Assembly (NCBI RefSeq): GCF_000224145.3
Contig: NC_020174.2
Coordinates: 3,849,026-3,913,025 of the forward strand
Length of the DNA: 64,000 bases
Origin: Ciona intestinalis
Lineage: Eukaryota; Chordata; Ascidiacea; Phlebobranchia; Cionidae
Reading direction: 5' to 3'
A program made the position numbers and the translations under genes. The notes below the pieces were generated by a model that worked only from the letters and a program-made list of their open reading frames with translations, did not search any database and was not told where the DNA came from. Positions 1-13,200 of this stretch are shown one piece after another. Within the stretch, counting starts at the first letter, position 1. Each line of letters opens with the position of its first letter.

Positions 1-1018
1 GATAAACTAGCCGATAAACGACAGAATTGGGTCACAGATAGTGATATAGTCAAGTAACCCTATACGCTTATTTTAGCTGTCGAATCTGAATGCAAAAAGT
101 TATTATTGTTAAAAGGTACTTTTCTCATACACAGAAAAGCGATAACATCGTTATAAAACTAAGACTAGTGTACAGTATAACCACTATTTAAAATCGCATT
201 TATTGCTGCTTGTATTCCCAGTAGAGCATTGCTGGTAATGCCTTGGGCTGGCTTACAAAGAGCGTAAACAAGTTTTATTAAGCTGACGCCACACTTTATA
301 ACCTTAATTTTCAGGTCTATAATTTTTAAATAAACTTTATTCTCTTTGATATAAACATCACTGGCGATATATATAAGACAGATGCAGCTCGTACAGTCAC
401 AACACACCACTAGCTTACGTCACTCGAAGTGAGAAAGGTTTGCGGCTCTGTTTTTGCCCATCCACGCTCGTCACGTGACCGCGAAGACGCCCGCGGCACA
501 GATAAGAATAGGCGATTCCGATTTTAACGACTTGGCGAGACGTGAGACACGTTACTTGTATTATGTATTAGGTTGGGGTAAGATGGTACATCTTTTCATT
601 CTACTTTCTTGTCCCATTTGATGGCAAATAAAGAATATTTACATAATTTTATAACCGTTTCATCACGACTCTAAAAGACCGTTGTTTATAAGAGTTAAAA
701 TCACGAGAAGAAAGTATGGAGTATTATGGACGAAAGCATTCCATTGCAATGCACAATACTATACTATGAATGTTTTACTGTATGCTCGAAACACTGTTTG
801 AATAAAACGAAATTAAAAAAAGAGGCATTCGATATTGGTTTACTTTGCTGGCACAACTATGGAAAAGTTACTAACATAAAGTGCATGGGTGCTGTAAAAA
901 TTGTTTTTCGAACATCGAAAAACCAACATGCATACATAATAAGACTACATAATACTAATTTAACTTTACAATGAACTTCACAAAGATAGATGTAATGCAT
1001 TTTTTTCGGTATTTAAAC
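1..1018. other. gene-free left edge
   Basis: I see no convincing exon here. The stretch holds one decayed copy of the short inverted-repeat element (565-706). It lies downstream of the fucosyltransferase stop codon, so its right end should carry that gene's 3' UTR. No canonical AATAAA is visible on the minus strand close to the stop. Confidence 0.5.
565..706 (-). mobile_element. short inverted-repeat element (MITE), decayed copy
   Basis: The left end reads like the family terminus (GGTTGGGGTAAGATGG). It is followed by the family core in the order CATTCTA, TTGTCCCATTTG, CATCACGACT. The far terminus is not recognisable, so the copy is partial or old. Confidence 0.6.
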
Positions 1019-3339
1019 TTATATAATGTCTTCTGCTCCGTGTTCTACTGGAGATAAGCATTCTGGGGTTTCCTCGCCCAAAAACCAGTCATTTATTGAC
1101 GGAACAGTATTTATGATGCTATCGTCCTCGCGCATGCTCCACAGGCGATTGCACATTTCATAAAAATCGTAGTCTTTCCGTATGGTAGCGCTCTGGAGCG
1201 TTTTTTTGCGCCACTGCAAATACTCTAAATACGCTGTATCGTTAGCGGACAAATAGTTTAAATATTCCGCGAGTTCTTTTGCGTTTTTAAAGTCGTCAAC
1301 GTGAATAAATGATTTCGGTGGCGTGACCGCTTCAACGTCCGCTTTTGGTGCACCCCACACAACAGGAACGGCACCACTGGCCAAGGCATTTACCCACAGC
1401 TTTTCAGTGATATAGTCGTGACAGTGGTAACCACTTTCAAAAGACAAATAGAACCTGTATTTTGAAATAAAATCTTGGAACGCACCCGTCCCCCTAGGCG
1501 GAACAAAATTTCCGTAACATCTTCCCCGTTTATCCAGCTTTAATCCGTGTTTCTCCAAGCTTTCGGCGTACTGTTTTCTCAGCGTCGGTCCTGCGTGTCC
1601 TGCACAATTACTCACAACCCATGTAGCGTGGACATCGTTTCTCTTTCTTTTCATTAGCTGTCTCACGACGTGGTCGCCGTAATATTGTCTCTGGTCGCCC
1701 TCGCCAAATATTCGATCCTTTGTAATGTAAATAGTAAATTGAAAAGCCGTGTCAACACCGGTCAGTCAAATAATCGTGTTATATATCAAACCACTTTAAA
1801 AAGAATATTTAATCTCCATTGTAGAATACTCACTATGCTCCCATATGGAAAATATATGCTAGACGTTCTTTTGTACGACATGGTCCAGTTAAAAAATCCG
1901 TTTTCGCCAATTGAATAATTCATTCCTTGGAGGGCCCATGTCGGCTCCAAGTCAAAGTAAACATACTTTTGATTTCGTTTTCTGCAACGCAAATAAGTCA
2001 TGTTAGCTCGTGTTATACGAGCTTTGTTATTTTAGTTTCTATAAAACTTTCACCCGTGTGCTTAGTGGATACAGCTACACAAGTATATTACCATCTAGTA
2101 GTACTTCAGTATCCCATGGCACAACTTTTTTGGTTTAATCTCGGGAGATTACTTCAAAACAGTCCCCGGAAAACAAATCTCATCATTTCTTCGGCGTGTC
2201 GAAACATTATTGTCTCAAGTGGAAATACGACGTCTTAAAGTCGCGTTTACAACGAAAACACTGTTATTGTTGCAGCAAAAGATTTTTAGAGACTATCGCT
2301 TCCATAACTTGATATGGGGCCAGGGCCGCCTTTTCACAGCATACTGGAATAGTATAACCAAGTAACCTTGTATGCTAATTGTAAAAGAACGAAAACACCG
2401 GTATTTCCGAAAAAAAAAGATTTTGTGAGTCAACCGCTACCATACCTCGATTTTGGGTCAGGGCCGCCGTTTATTAAAACCCTTGAGTAATAAAAAACAA
2501 CAGCTTCGCTCTGATCCAGTTTCGACCGGTCAAATGTAGTTTCGCATTCGTGACCAGCCACAGTTTTTAATACTTTGGGAAAAGCAAACCCATCGTACGG
2601 CTTATAATACATCAGTATAATTGGTCTGGGAATTGTTGCAATGTCTCTGCCATACAAAACAACTGATTTAGAAAATTTAACATAATAAAGTGGAATAAGA
2701 TAGGAAATGTTTTATTACCCTATATATTATCCTATATTTGAAAGTAAACAAATAATATTTACAGAAATAGATAACCGTAGCCAAGCGACTCAAAAATACC
2801 GTTGGTAATTGTTCAAACAGGACCAGGAAATATGGTGTAGCAGTATATTTAGGTATAGTGGGGTGAGGAAAGATGGGACACCTTTTTATTCATTCTATTT
2901 TCCCGTCACATTTGGTAGTAAACAAAGTACATTCAAAGAAATATAAAACTGTATCCTCACGACTACCATAGACCGGTGTTAACTGTTTAAAAATCGATCA
3001 GGATATTGTTGGAATAATATGTGCTAATGGTGTCCCATCTCCTCCCATCCTGGTACATTACATTTAAAATGTAAACAGTATCCCATATTATCCCACAGTA
3101 CTATATTCAAAATTCTAAATCGCTGACACTTACATTTTCGAAGCTTGGAACAACGTGGTGTTTGATTTAAAGTTTATTCCCATAACCTGTTGTTTATCTA
3201 TCTGGTACAACAATTTGGAATACACATGCTTACGGTGGGTATCTATAGTCCAATAGAAATAAACCAGCGAAACAAAACAGAGGATGGCGCATAGCACTTG
3301 TACGCTCCAGGTTGTGACTCGTTTAGTATGAGTAGTCAT
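1019..3339 (-). CDS. alpha-1,3-fucosyltransferase (GT10), 4 exons
   Basis: This enzyme would transfer fucose from GDP-fucose to N-acetylglucosamine-containing glycans in the Golgi. Exons on the minus strand are 3339-3134, 2646-2446, 1981-1834 and 1717-1019. They sum to 1254 nt (417 residues) with consistent phases 2, 2 and 0. The start gives a short cytoplasmic tail and one signal-anchor helix at about residues 11-30, the type II layout of Golgi transferases. The GT10 motif FNWTMSYKRTSSI lies at 166-178. The C-terminal donor-binding half has WVVSNC, YRFYLSFES (about 272-280) and DYITEKLWVNALASGAVPVV (about 286-305), followed by SFIHVDDF. Length fits the family, which is usually 350-430 residues. 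Intron 1 carries a short inverted-repeat element. The family is secure, but the acceptor-sugar specificity and vertebrate orthologue (FUT3-7, 9, 10 or 11) cannot be told from sequence reading alone. Confidence 0.93.
2853..3055 (-). mobile_element. short inverted-repeat element (MITE) in fucosyltransferase intron 1
   Basis: This is a near full-length copy of about 200 bp. The left terminus is TAGTGGGGTGAGGAAAGATG and the right terminus is GGTGTCCCATCTCCTCCCAT, which together form inverted repeats. The family core (TTTGGTAGTAAACAAAG, CATAGACCG) lies between. It sits wholly inside the intron between exons 2 and 1. Confidence 0.85.
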
Positions 3340-4098
3340 TGAATGCTATAAGGAAAAATAAACGTAATTTATTTTTTACTGTTTATAAAATACTTTGCAA
3401 CTACTTTTTATCAAAACTACATAAAACTTGCAACGTAATCTGTTTTTGGCTGCGCTACACTTACAGCAAGAAAATTTAGTGTCGGAGCTCTTATTGAACT
3501 GTAACTGCCATAAACCCTCATTACACACGATGTGCATTCAGGAGCTAAAAGCAATAAAAAAATTATTACCTAACTGAGCAACGATAACAGTCCGTACCTT
3601 ATTTGCTCTGTTTACACAAATGCGTATACTTAACTGAGGTTATCAGCTTGATAAACGAAATTTGGACAACGCTCGTGAGAAAAAGGAGCCTTTTTGTGCT
3701 TTATGCCTGCAGTACTGCGCAAGACTGTACTAACTTCAGCTGTTTAGCAGGTCGGTAGTTTCCAGATAGTACATTACATAATACTTCCGTGTTAATGCAG
3801 CGGGTTGCATAACAAACGTTATTCATGTGGTTTCATAGTAATATATAGGAGCTGATATTTGCCTATGCGTCCAATACACTTTTCACGTAATGCTTATATA
3901 GTTCCCACGCAAACGTGGGTTATGTTATTCTATTACGCAAACATATCCTGACAACCAATGCTTGAACGATCAGGTGTACAGTGGAAAATAATTCGGTACA
4001 ATGCATAAGGTTGGTATAAAAATACACGAAAATTAATAATATGATTGCTTACACCAGCCAGATTATACAGGATGTTTCCCAACGCGTGAACTTCCAGT

Positions 4099-4104
4099 TT
4101 TAAT
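4099..4104 (-). promoter_or_regulatory. possible poly(A) signal of the protocadherin gene
   Basis: The minus strand reads ATTAAA about 95 nt past the stop codon at 4198. This is the commonest variant of AATAAA. No canonical signal is closer. Confidence 0.35.
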
Positions 4105-4197
4105 ATATACACTGTATATTTTACTGGGGCTAGATAGGTTGCTGTATTGTTCTGAGTAGGTTAAATGGAACGGTATAAGGAAATAAATGCACAGGAG

Positions 4198-7100
4198 TTA
4201 ATGGTCAATCAACTGGTCGATATCGTCTATTATTTGCTGCGTTTCTTGCATCGTCACCTCGCCGTATTGTGAGGTTGGCGTGTGTGACGTCACATGTACG
4301 TCATCAGCACGTGACGTAGGGTGATGCGCGGCAGCTAGGAAACGGCGATGTAAAAGTTCACCATGTAGGGAAGTAGTCGACCTTCGCTTAAGGGCGGCGT
4401 CATGAGAATGTACAGTGACAGGACTGGCTACGCGAGACGTCGTGACGTAATCGCTGTTGCCACGGCTACACGGTGACGTACGGCCGTATGATGAACCAGG
4501 TGTGACGTGGAGGTGGTATGCACCGACCATACCGTCATGGAAAAGATCAGAGGCGGAATGGCTTAGGTTGGTGGTCGAGTATCTTTGCTGGGGATAAGGT
4601 ATATGCGATGCTGCATCATGAGATGCGTGCATGGGGTGACTTCCACCACGAGGAACGGTGTAGGATGTAGCAGGGTAGTATTGTTCGTGCATAGCCGGGC
4701 TCTGGCTGTTGCCTGGGTAGTAGGACTGGTACGGCACCATGTGGCTGGTCTCGTCAATATAATCGTCCGCTTGTTCGTCGGTGGCGCTACCGAGCACAGA
4801 ATGCAGGGGCTGTGTTTCACTGATAGTTTCCAAGCCCCGAGGACTGTTCCCGTTCTGAGAGGCGTAGTAAGCGTAGGATGGTGTAGTCGGTCTGCTCTGT
4901 TCAGGGTACTGCCCGTATCCTTGGTGAGTCTGATCGTCTGCAGATACAAGTTATGTTAATTACATGTAAAAAAACATATACTCCAACTCATCATTTAGAT
5001 TTAGAAGAAATCTGGAAAGCTTTTGTCTTACCAAGTACGTGCATCCAGCATGCATCGCTGTGGCCATACTGTCGACAGATGTTCGTACAGAGTGGTCCCA
5101 TGTTGCCCGCCTCTGGGATTTCCATCACAACAATGCTGTTCGACAACAACTCGGGCGTTCCTGATGGGCTGTTTCGCGTTGCAGAGCTTCTGCAGTAAAC
5201 AAATAACATTAGAAAACTAAATCAAATACTTAATATTAATTTAAAACTTTTTAATGAAATATTTCAAATGTAAATTGTTTTGTCGAATTTCTTTACCCAC
5301 CTTTTCCTTCGAAACTTCCAGAATCTTGGTCGCTTTCTCCTTTACCGCTATCGCCGTCGGCTTGCAAAGTTGGCATTTGTGGTAACGCAGCTTTACGTGC
5401 TTCGCTCTGCGTAAACGAAAATTAATATTAATGCATGATTTAGAAATAAAAAAATAAGAATTTAGAAATATCAATATAAACAAAAAAAAAACTGTTTACA
5501 AAAAAATGTTTTGTTTTCTGTGAATGGGTTACATTACACAGGATTTAAACTTACCCTGGAAAAACTATTCATTTTCCTGTCGATCGTCCTCTGAGAAAGC
5601 GTGGAAAGACTGTTTGATTTCTTGATTAAAATGTGGGGATGATTCATCACGCTGTGAATAGAAATTGCGATGGTTAGTAATACATGATTTCATTTTAGCG
5701 TTCAGTTTTAGTTCTTGTGCCATGAGTTTTCCATTCAGTTTCGATTTTTGGTGTTTTTTGGTACTAGTTTAGCATTCTGTTTTTTTCGGGTATTTTTACC
5801 TTTTGTCAGAATGTGGACTCCATGGAAGGTTGTTTAAGTTTGAATCTCTTGAAGCATTGAGGTGGTTCGACGATGAGACGACAACATCAGCAGTCAAACT
5901 TTCGTGAGTTGGAGTTGGGTACCAACCTTTCTTGGATTCTGCGTTCCGGCAGCTGTATGTGCGAATCTCCTGTTCATGGAAGTTTAAATTAATTAAATAC
6001 ATGAAGATATTGAAATTATATTAACATCAGTTATTGCGGAAAAATATGAGAGCACTCAAATTCCATATTTCACGATCGTGTTCTAAAGAATTAACAGTTA
6101 TATACAGAGCATCGGTTATATAATTTTGTAAATGTTTCTTGTTTACTACTAAATGGGACAAACAAATACAGAAAAAATGTCATATTCTACTGTACGTGTA
6201 TTTGATGTGTCCAATATCACGCAGAATTCGTACCTTATTCTCTCTTTTGCAACGGACCACCACGCAAGCCAGTATAGCTACCAGCAGGAGGGTTGCTGAC
6301 CCCAAAGATACAATCAGAATCATTGTAACGTTCCCAGCAACGGGTCGAGTGTTTTGTGGACTTTGGGTGTTCCGCATTAACTGAGCGTACGGTAGATCTG
6401 TAACCTCTACGTAAAATATGATCTCCGATTTTAGCGGCGGTGATCCCAAGTCTTGTGCCTGAAGAAAAATGGTCGAGTTTTAATATTTTGTAATTTATTG
6501 AGAAGAAAAATATAGGTGGTTATATTTACCTTAACTACAATGGCGTGTAAGCCCAACATTTCCGACATTTTTGGGTTGCTGAAGTTAAGACGGAAGTCTC
6601 CAGATAACTGGTTCAAAATGAAGTCCTTCGGTGGCTTCTCACCGTTCTCGGAAACCAGGGAATACCAAACGTCGGAATGGGCGCCTTGATCGTAGTCGAT
6701 CGCCTAAAAAATCACGTTTAATCATCCTCGCGTGTTTTTCGAAAAGTATGAAACTGTGTCAATATCCTGTTAGCTGCACTTATTTTAACAAGCACATCAT
6801 ATTAAATAGGTATAAGTTGTAAAAGGTGGGGAGTGGGACACCTTCTCATTATATTTTCGTATCCAATTTCCCAGTATACAGCAAAGAACATTCAAGAAAT
6901 TAAAATTATAAAACCACGACTCCCATAGACCGTTAATTGTTTGAATTACGATCAGAATATATGGATAGTACGCGTTAAAGATGTCCCGTCTTCCCTCACC
7001 CCACCATATATTATATCCCGTATTTCCCCACCCTCCCACAAAGGTCACAGATTTGGTTATTGAGAACTTACATTGATTTTAATGATGACATTGTCGCTCA

Positions 7101-10100
7101 GAATGGTAGCAACGAACGTGCTGTTAGAAACAGCCGGCATTGTAAACACAGGTGAGTTGTCGTTTACATCAAGAACATTGACGTCCAAACTGCTGTTGGT
7201 TGAGAGCGAAGGATTGCCTCCGTCTTTAGCAGTGACAATCAACTGTAAAGTAAAAACAATGCACACCGGTGAAAACACGTTTGTGTGTTTCGTTTGTGAT
7301 AAGAAGTTGTTTGTCTGAGTTTGAAACTGTTTATTAATGTTTCTATAGCTTAAATAATAGTAAAGTATAATATTATTGCCAATAACTACCTTCCAAAGTT
7401 TCCTAGCTTCGTAATCAGGTGCACCAACGAGTGTAATGACCCCGCTGTGGGGATTGATGCTGAAACAACCTTTTCCGCCGTGCAGCTCGTACGTGATATC
7501 TCCATTTGTAGAGTTCTCTATATTCCTTTCCTTTGTCTAAATGGTAGAAATATACAATGTCAGTCGGGATGTATATTCCTACTGCGGTAATGTCATTTGG
7601 GTTTATTTTACCTTTGACATGCGCATGGCCGGTAAGTACACCGCGTCGGCGTCGTTGGCTGACATCTTGACAAGGTGCGTTCCTTTCAAAGCGTCCTCTC
7701 GCAAGGATAGTGCTTTTACAGGATTGACAAATGCTGGTGCATGGTCGTTTTCGTCCAGCACTATGATAGTTAGGTTTTGTTCCGAACACCTATTGGAAAA
7801 ATTATGCAAGAGTTAGTCACTGGTAACAAATCGCGACACCCAAGCAAAATAGCGCCATTAAGCCACTACACACCTTGCAGGCATTCCATGATCACATGCG
7901 CTAATGCGAACCACAAACATCGGGATATCCTCTCTGTCCAGCGGGAAACCGGTGCTCAAGATCCCGCCGTCGCTCCGGCTAAAGTAGCTTTGAAGACTGT
8001 CAGCGTTTGGGCTGAAATCAGCAGGTCTGCCAGCCGCGTATCCTTCCACAGAAGTTTCAATTGTCACGTCACCATTTATACCAATGTCCACGTCATTGGC
8101 GCTTATTGAAGCGACGTACGTTCCAATTCGAGCAGACTCCGGCACATAAGCTGCACAAAAAAATATAATTAAAATCATGGACTTTTTATACTCTGACTGC
8201 GAATATGAAACGCAAAATTACCAGTGTTTCCAACTGAATAATCGACGATGATGTTCACGTGAATTATCGGGAAATTATCGTTTACATCGGCAACACGTAT
8301 TTCCAGCATTGTTTTTCCTGTCTTGGCCTCTTTTCCCATATCTCTGGCTCCAATCACGAATCGAATGCTGCGATTAAATATGACCAGGTTTATAAAACAC
8401 CAACCTAGTTTAACATCACCGTGACACAAACCAGTTAAAACTTAATTACATCAAGTATGATACTAATCCACTTAAACGTACTTGTTGTGCTTTTCCCTGT
8501 CAAGGGGTTGTTTCAGCATAACGTCACCGGTGATAGGATCGACTCTTATTAATTTTCTCGCGGTCTGAGAGTTTCCAGAAGCCGGCACAAAGTAACGAAC
8601 TTGCCCGAACGTTCCGCTGTCTTCGTCATGCGCCTGTACACTGGTTATAATTTCACCTCGCGGAAGATTCTCTCTCAAGTTGAGAGTGTAAAGCTGAAAA
8701 AGCCAGGTAAATTAATATTGAAGCGGTGGAAAGACGGGGCAACTTAAGCACACACTATCTATATATTCTAAACGTGTTTTAAACAATTAACAACGGTCTA
8801 TGGAAGTCTTACTGGTCTATCAAATGCTGGGGCGTTGTCGTTTGCATCGAGTATTCCAATGCGCAAAGTTACATGATTTTTTAACGTCGGTGTTCCTCTG
8901 TCCGATGCAGTAATTATCAAATCTTCAGTTGCAGCCGTTTCGTGATCTAATAAGTAGGTATGTTACATAAAAGGTCGAAAGTTATGTATACCTAGACTTA
9001 TATTGGTTATGTCTATTTACCAAGTTCGTCGGCGACTACCAGTTCAAGATGCGGTGCTCCAGTTTCGTCCTTGTACTGATGGATACCGAAGTTATCGCTG
9101 CTGGTTGCGACATATACGATGTCTTTGTTGCGACCTGTAATTCAATAGTACAGTTTAGCATCGAATATATTTTGACTAGCATTGTAACGTCACAATCACA
9201 ACGCGTTTTTCAAACATTTACATTTTACGCGGCGGAACGTTTGCAGCACTTGTACCACTTTAGAAGCAAGTGTTTGTACCTGACTACTTGGTATTTAGTA
9301 TAACTTTTGTATATAAACTGTAATTAGAATATTCTGCCAGTTGTACTTACCGACATCGTCATCCGTTGCCAAGTACTTGTCCAAGCTTATTTTGGTGCCC
9401 ATAGGAACTGCTTCGCTGACATTGACTGTAATAATAGGACTGATCGGAAAAATTGGAGCATGGTCGTTGATATCCTTGACCAAAAGTTCCAAGTCGATCA
9501 TGAGGAAATGAAGACGAGGTTTTCTGGCAATCTAAGATGGAAATATAGGTTAGTAATGCATTTTATGTTTTATTACGGTTTCAACTCTAAAGCGCTAGTT
9601 TTTAGCATGCGCAAATGGTGTATTAAATTTAGTATATATAGGTATTGTGTATACGCTTTACTTTATTTGCCAAGTAGATTTTTACACAAGTTATATCTTA
9701 AGGGTGGGCATATGAAACATTGCTTTTTTATATGTATTAACATAACAATACATGCCAATTTTTTATGCAACTATATTTAAGATCTTACCTTTACATGAAT
9801 AACACACGGCTGCGTATCATCAGCATCACACATTGTTTCACGGTCAACCGGTGTGTTTACCGTCACAATACCCGAGTTCTCGTCCAGTTGTACCCACTCA
9901 GTGACGTCATCAGTTATATCAACCCCTGACGTCATATACTGACTCAGCATTTTGAAGTACACCCCTTCTCTCTGGGACGCCAGTAAATCTTCTTTTAAGT
10001 TGTATACCACGGTGGCTGAAATGTAGGAACACAGTTACGTTTTCGTTCACTTTGTAGTGTTTGTAAATAATAGGGTCGTAGTTTTACCTTCTGGTTGTTC

Positions 10101-10220
10101 TTCAAGAAACTGTATTCTAATCGTCCTTTTCTCAGGAGGCGAGGCGATGGCAATTTGTAATACAGCACTTAGCATTATACATATTTTGTATATCCGTGAA
10201 TACGTCGCCTTAGACGTCAT
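4198..10220 (-). CDS. delta-like protocadherin, 18 exons, complete
   Basis: This is a calcium-dependent homophilic adhesion receptor of the plasma membrane. Minus-strand exons are 10220-10088, 10015-9789, 9531-9351, 9134-9021, 8946-8813, 8693-8482, 8367-8222, 8150-7874, 7789-7612, 7536-7390, 7242-7072, 6703-6530, 6458-6234, 5969-5800, 5651-5555, 5406-5297, 5189-5032 and 4937-4198. They total 3594 nt (1197 residues) in one frame. A signal peptide covers 1-26 (cleavage after AIA). Six cadherin repeats follow, marked by DINDHAP, DANDNAP, DVNDNFP, DENDHAP and DVNDNSP. The membrane helix is at about 743-766. The tail carries YSCRNAE and DGDSGKGESDQDSG (about 879-892), which resemble the conserved cytoplasmic motifs of delta protocadherins. 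The last exon is rich in Ser, His and Tyr. The orthologue within the delta class is not assigned. Confidence 0.93.
5186..5191 (-). promoter_or_regulatory. tandem NAGNAG splice acceptor in the protocadherin tail
   Basis: The acceptor before the exon ending at 5032 reads CAGAAG on the minus strand. Either AG can be used without changing frame. The downstream one removes a single serine codon (GGA-AGC-TCT becomes GGC-TCT). Confidence 0.6.
6816..7012 (-). mobile_element. short inverted-repeat element (MITE) in a protocadherin intron
   Basis: The copy lies between the exons at 7072-7242 and 6530-6703. The termini AAGGTGGGGAGTGGGACACC and GATGTCCCGTCTTCCCTCAC are inverted. The core GACTCCCATAGACCGTTAAT is present. 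The right end lies about 60 nt from the donor of the upstream exon. Confidence 0.8.
8723..8810 (+). mobile_element. short inverted-repeat element fragment abutting a protocadherin splice donor
   Basis: The 5' half of the family is present: a decayed terminus, then GTTTTAAACAATTAACAACG and GTCTATGGAAGTC. The fragment stops at the splice donor of the exon 8813-8946, read on the minus strand as GTAAGACTTCC. The G at donor position +5 belongs to the element's core. Confidence 0.75.
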
Positions 10221-13200
10221 ATCTCACGATATTTTAACTAACAGCAATCTGCACAGTAAAGAAAAATCATTAAAAGGTCGCAACTCGATATTTGATTACT
10301 TGTGAGATAAGGCTCTGCTTGAAATTGGCTGGTTAAGTTAAGTGGAAATAAATCGCTGAGTACGTTATGGGCGTTTTCAACCGTAAGCAAGTAAATGCCC
10401 AATCGACAGCTGCTGAAATTAAATTTGAAAAGTGTCCTTGGCGACCTCCAATCGTACCTTTCAATCGAAACAGATTTCGTTATGTCTTAGTGATAGCCTA
10501 AGGATTGGGTAACGCCCAGAACCAACAACATTCTGGAGAATAATCGACCTTCGCAGGCAATCAGAATGGATTACGAAAATTGCCAATCTAGAATTTGATT
10601 TGGCTTCCATTCTATACTTGATCTCTTTAAAATCGCACAAAGCCTTATAGCGTTAAAGAACGACCAAAACGCCCTAATAGCGACCAAGAGCCCCTACTGC
10701 TCTATAGGGTAAACAGTGTTGGGACAGTAATCTATCATGTGACGCGTGTCGTATAAACGAAGCAGATTCTTTGCAAGTGGAAGTTAAAACACAGAAGCGA
10801 GCGAGTAGCCAGCACTTTTGGGGTTTTGTGTTTAAATCTCTTCAGCCCAGCCACTGGAGCGTGGTCAGTGTTAATCCCTCACCCCACAACATGTACTTAA
10901 AGGTTTTCTGGGGCTCGCTACCCCATAAGTTTGTGTTGGATTCCTTGCCATGCCTCGACGCAAAGGGTCGACACGGTAGTGACAACGGTTCGCGACAAGC
11001 TTCGCTGTTTCTATTTAAACCCAAGTGGCTTTCTGCAGCGTAAACCTTAACAGTTATTTCAACCGCGCTTGAATTTTAAAACTATGCTTTAGAAGGCATA
11101 GCAGCGGAACAGTCGTGAAATTTCCACAATTTGTTGTCTCCGCAAACTTCACACGCAACGGGCGCGCTTTAAACGACAAAGCAGGACGTACAACACTAGC
11201 TCAAAACAATCCACAGTCTTAACAACATCACACAAAACGTCGCACGACGTGCTTCTGAAATTGTTAGAGGTGTTAACACCTTTGATGGCTTGGCTGCGAA
11301 GGCACGCTGTGTAGCCAGCTGTGTTTTACCACCAGATGCAAGGAGTCTGTGAACTCAATCCGTTGATTAATCTTAATGAACAGATGGCGAGTCATAGGCT
11401 AAATCCGTTTTCTCTCGTTTACTGGAACGTGTGGCATTTAATGACGCATATGTAATTTCTATTTTTATGAGTTTTTAAAAATTATTTTGCGCGTTTTTGC
11501 TCATTAGGTTTTTACTTAAACAAATGCGTCGGGGTTGAAACAAAGCGAGGCATATGTACGGCTGATTACACCAAGACGAAATGTGACACCGAAGTCGGAG
11601 TTTAACTGCGCCTCTAGACCTCGCCGAGCATTCATGCATACGAAAGATTTGCCATGACAAAACTTGCGTTCACATGCCCTCCCCTATTCCGCCCAAATGA
11701 ACATCTAGGATACATCAGCTTAATAGCCGTCACGAAATCACATTAGGGATAGGCATCTCGCAGCAGGGGCCGGCTTGCTATCTTTTGTCCCTGGCTAGAA
11801 ATTTCCAAACTGTAACCGAAACGATCCCTCTGACTCAACTCAGATCTTCGCTCTACGTAAGCCATCTCGTTTTCGTGCTTTGGCGGACGAAGACGGGTAT
11901 CGAAATTATTGATATGGGAAATGTCCCAGTCTCAAACTGCCATTCAAAGAATTTATAAATAGCGGATAACCAAGTACAATAAAATCAAATTCGTATCCAC
12001 ACCCTAGCCGCATTCGTATAACCTGTCACCATAGCCGCTTCATATTGTATCTGATTGCAGAACGGTCGATGTCTCAAAATTTCGGCGATTCATTTGTCAA
12101 TCTTAAGGGTGCTTTACAACGATTAAATGCTCAACGTCAATAGCGCTACAAATATCATAGCTCGCTTTTCATCGGTTGTAATCTATACTGCAGTATAATC
12201 TGCACAATACAAATAGATTGGAAACCCCAACAATAAATCATAAACCGTCTCCGCTTTTAACTCTATAACTTACATGAGTATTGCATACATTGGTCAAAAA
12301 ACAACTAAAATACGACTATACCCTGTTGGCTCGTTTTTTTTGGTAGCTGTACGCGCATTTCTTTCTGTCACAACTAACATACGTGCTAACGGGAAAATGC
12401 GTTGGATTAGGAGCGGTTAATACTGAAGCAATCCGATGACATGAGATTGTTCTACTTATTCCAAATGGTCCCGTTTCGGGCGTTAAATGCAAATGGGTTT
12501 ATATTTCTCCATTAATACGACTTTCTAACCGAGAAATTAATGCGCGATACTTTCACTAACTAGTAGATAATTAGTCTCCGAAAACCGATTAAACGGTAAG
12601 AGATTTACTTGGATAATTATTCTCTACTTCCTGTCACCTGCTAAGAGCTTAATGGTCGATGACAAAAACCAGCGACGAATATCCGATACACGTATATGTT
12701 GCTGTAGTTTTTTAAATAAACACTTCATGATGATGTGTATGAATCGATCTGCGTTGCCAAACGTAGACGATCGTTGGCAAACCGGCCTCGTGGGACCTTA
12801 TGTGAACGTTTCGGCCACTGCGACAAATTAAATCATTTGATATATCTGGACCCATTTTCACGGCACTTCGACCCATCTGCGACTGCTACGTACTTCCCTG
12901 GGTATCGATCGACCACTGACCCGTTCTTCACTGACCTAACGTGAGATATACACGCGGACGCAGCGAGCCTGTCCTATTTGGTTTATCTTGATTTTAAAAT
13001 TGATTGAAATGGCTCCTTTGCCGGCTTCGGCTTCACTTGATTAAAAACCTGCCTTTTAAAATATTAAATTCTCGTCTTTGTGGCTGAATACACTTGGAGT
13101 GTTATTGCCGCTTCAGATTATGCACACTACGTCTCCCATACCAGAAACTGGTGTCATAATACAACCGGGCCATCTGCCACGTTCAGCTCACTGCTGATCT

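Noticed and set aside
4563-4959. Long open frames on both strands across the last protocadherin exon
   Set aside because: They overlap a coding exon whose frame is fixed by phase and motifs, so they are shadows.
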